NCBI GenBank assembly: GCA_024699395.1
Contig: JAILPU010000204.1
Coordinates: 1-15,018, forward strand
DNA from: Lachnospiraceae bacterium
GTDB taxonomy: Bacteria; Bacillota; Clostridia; Lachnospirales; Lachnospiraceae
Direction of reading: 5' to 3'
Length of the DNA: 15,018 bases
Position 1 is the stretch's first letter, and each line of letters begins with the position of its first letter. A model generated the notes under the pieces. The model did not search any database, had not been told where the DNA came from, and saw only the letters and a list, made by a program, of their open reading frames with translations. Below are positions 13,432-15,018 of this stretch, piece by piece. A program made the translations under genes and the position numbers.

Positions 13432-15018
13432 TTATCTTGTAAAACAAACCCCGGCTCCGGAACCTAACAATGCGCCGCCGAATGTTTCGGTATCTTCGCT
13501 TTCATACAATGCGATAACCTCCACTTTTACCGGCATCTTGCTCTCGTCATCTCCGCTCCAGAGTAAGAAATCATCCAGGGGATTGGTTCCCTGATTGGCA
13601 TCGGTAACAAGCTGTTCATTAATGGTATCACTGATAAGTTTTCTGGTTACATTTCCGTCCTTCCAGGTATAGGTAGCGTAGACGCTCACTCTCTTACCGT
13701 CTGTAATTCTGGGATCCTTGTCGGAAGGATAGTAGAAGGAACAGCAGATTGCCCATCTGTCGTCGCCCTCCCAGTCAAAGAAGGTCTGGTGATCTGTGCC
13801 ATGCCAGATGCTTCCCTGCATATTTTCATCACCGTGTCTTGAGGTATCGCATATGGCAAGTCCCACAATATTTACGGTAACGTACTCTGCCTTGTCGGAA
13901 TCCTTATATGTAATCTTTAAAGGAATACTGTCATAGAAATTGCTGAGCCTTTTAACCACAAATATCTGTTTTTGATCGTCATATGTGATATTCACTGCTT
14001 TGTCGGCGTTTTCAAGAAGGCATTCAACCTTCTCTATTTCCTTTGCGGCACCCTTTCCAAGATTGGAGCTCACAAGGATTTTTGTATCACCAAGATACAT
14101 ATCCACTTCTGCAGGCTCTTCTTTACTTGAACTGTTTAATGCAACGGCAGGTTCAAAATTAAATCCCCATTGAGCCGCACTTCCCAGCTCGTGATTGCCG
14201 TCTATATTTACACCACTGTAATCACTGTTGTATACCATCAAACGGACATTCATAGGCACAAATCCCGCATCATCCGTATGCCAGGAGGTACAGTGAAGTG
14301 CGAAATGATACTGTGTATAGAAAGGATCGGTCAAACCGAGATTTCCGTCTATATCGATGCCGTTTCCGAAAACATCGATACCGGGAGTCATTCTCTCATC
14401 ACTTCCGAAAAGATCGTAATCTCCTGTAATATTCACATCACCGTTCTCATCCGCATCCTCCGTATCCGCGACAATAATACTGTAATCCTCTCCCTTATAG
14501 AGAATTACTACAAACTCCGTATCCTTATCAAGAAGGTATACGTTATTTGAAACCTCTTTTTCCCCGTCGTCATTCCTGTTAAGTTTAACCCTAAAGGAAT
14601 AATAGGAACCGGTTGAGCCATCCTTAAGGACGAACATACTGTTTTCATTACTTTCCGTATCCGACATTTCTATGGAATTACAAAGATCGTCAAAGGATTC
14701 AAACATGCCGTAATAAGGGCGACCCCTTCCTGCAAATTTGCCCCAAATCTGCTTTGCCACCGACTGCTTTAAAGAATCCCTGTCGTGGAAACAGTAGGCA
14801 AATTTTTCACCGGATATATCCGATATAAATCCGTCGAAGTCATCGGGTCTTGCCTCTTCCCCATCACCCATATGTTCCTGATCCAGCTCAATCTCAATAT
14901 TCCTGTGGTCGCAAGCTTCGGAAACGGTCCATTCATAGGTTAAAGTGCCGTCCTCCATTTCCATAAGCTCTCTTTTGGGGTCTAAATCTCTTCCGTCAAG
15001 TCTTAATGTCCTTACATA
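13432..15018 (-). CDS. Large protein of unknown function, probably surface or secreted, 5' end outside window
   Basis: The frame is open from the window edge to a stop at 13432, giving 528 visible residues. An in-frame Met at 14964 has no proper ribosome binding site, and 18 further codons before it read smoothly, so the real start lies outside. I do not recognise the family. The sequence is acidic, rich in Asp, Gly, Asn and aromatic residues, and predicted mostly beta. Asp/Asn/Gly-rich stretches at about 185-230 and 268-280 (DADENGDVNI, GNGIDIDGN, VNIDGNHELG) could bind calcium, but they are not a clear EF-hand or dockerin pair. The last part contains WHGTDHQTFFDWEGDDRW and ATYTWKDGN. No membrane helix or sortase motif is seen at the C-terminus. 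Export is inferred from the style and from the signal-peptide protein that follows 11 bp later; the N-terminus would be needed to confirm it. Confidence 0.75.
   Translation of the reverse strand, partial: YVRTLRLDGRDLDPKRELMEMEDGTLTYEWTVSEACDHRNIEIELDQEHMGDGEEARPDDFDGFISDISGEKFAYCFHDRDSLKQSVAKQIWGKFAGRGRPYYGMFESFDDLCNSIEMSDTESNENSMFVLKDGSTGSYYSFRVKLNRNDDGEKEVSNNVYLLDKDTEFVVILYKGEDYSIIVADTEDADENGDVNITGDYDLFGSDERMTPGIDVFGNGIDIDGNLGLTDPFYTQYHFALHCTSWHTDDAGFVPMNVRLMVYNSDYSGVNIDGNHELGSAAQWGFNFEPAVALNSSSKEEPAEVDMYLGDTKILVSSNLGKGAAKEIEKVECLLENADKAVNITYDDQKQIFVVKRLSNFYDSIPLKITYKDSDKAEYVTVNIVGLAICDTSRHGDENMQGSIWHGTDHQTFFDWEGDDRWAICCSFYYPSDKDPRITDGKRVSVYATYTWKDGNVTRKLISDTINEQLVTDANQGTNPLDDFLLWSGDDESKMPVKVEVIALYESEDTETFGGALLGSGAGVCFTR

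Overview
The window looks like a piece of a Lachnospiraceae-type (Clostridia, Firmicutes) chromosome. Every gene is on the minus strand. Start codons are preceded by strong GGAGG-type ribosome binding sites, and the proteins read like those of anaerobic gut or rumen Clostridia. I infer the family from gene content and protein style; no database search was possible.

Read in the direction of transcription, from high to low coordinates, the layout is as follows. (1) 15018-12650 holds two exported proteins of unknown function: the C-terminal part of a large protein cut by the window edge, then a small protein with a signal peptide, a low-complexity stalk and a C-terminal membrane anchor. A strong intrinsic terminator at 12603-12634 closes this unit. 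(2) 12602-12340 is non-coding, with several inverted repeats and promoter-like elements. (3) 12339-2193 is one tightly packed operon: a membrane hybrid histidine kinase, trpS (tryptophanyl-tRNA synthetase) and six polyamine genes. These are speA (arginine decarboxylase), speE (spermidine synthase), a carboxynorspermidine/carboxyspermidine dehydrogenase, nspC, aguA and aguB. (4) 2105-960 encodes a DUF3048/YerB-type lipoprotein, followed by a terminator at 833-868. (5) 683-1 is a separate unit: a Fur/Zur-family metalloregulator with a near-consensus promoter flanked by Fur-type operators, then the start of a small membrane protein with a cysteine cluster.

The polyamine genes make a complete arginine-to-spermidine route. 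SpeA makes agmatine, AguA makes N-carbamoylputrescine and AguB makes putrescine. The dehydrogenase condenses putrescine with aspartate semialdehyde to carboxyspermidine, and NspC decarboxylates this to spermidine. The route needs no decarboxylated S-adenosylmethionine, yet a speE gene lies inside the operon and no speD is present in the window.

The most unusual sequence feature is between aguA and aguB. The last 36 bp of aguA, which encode the catalytic-cysteine motif, recur twice downstream at a period of 71-72 bp. In both downstream copies the cysteine codon reads Phe. The copy next to aguB still reads as an aguA C-terminus ending one base before the aguB start codon. This suggests that a tandem duplication pushed apart two formerly adjacent genes.
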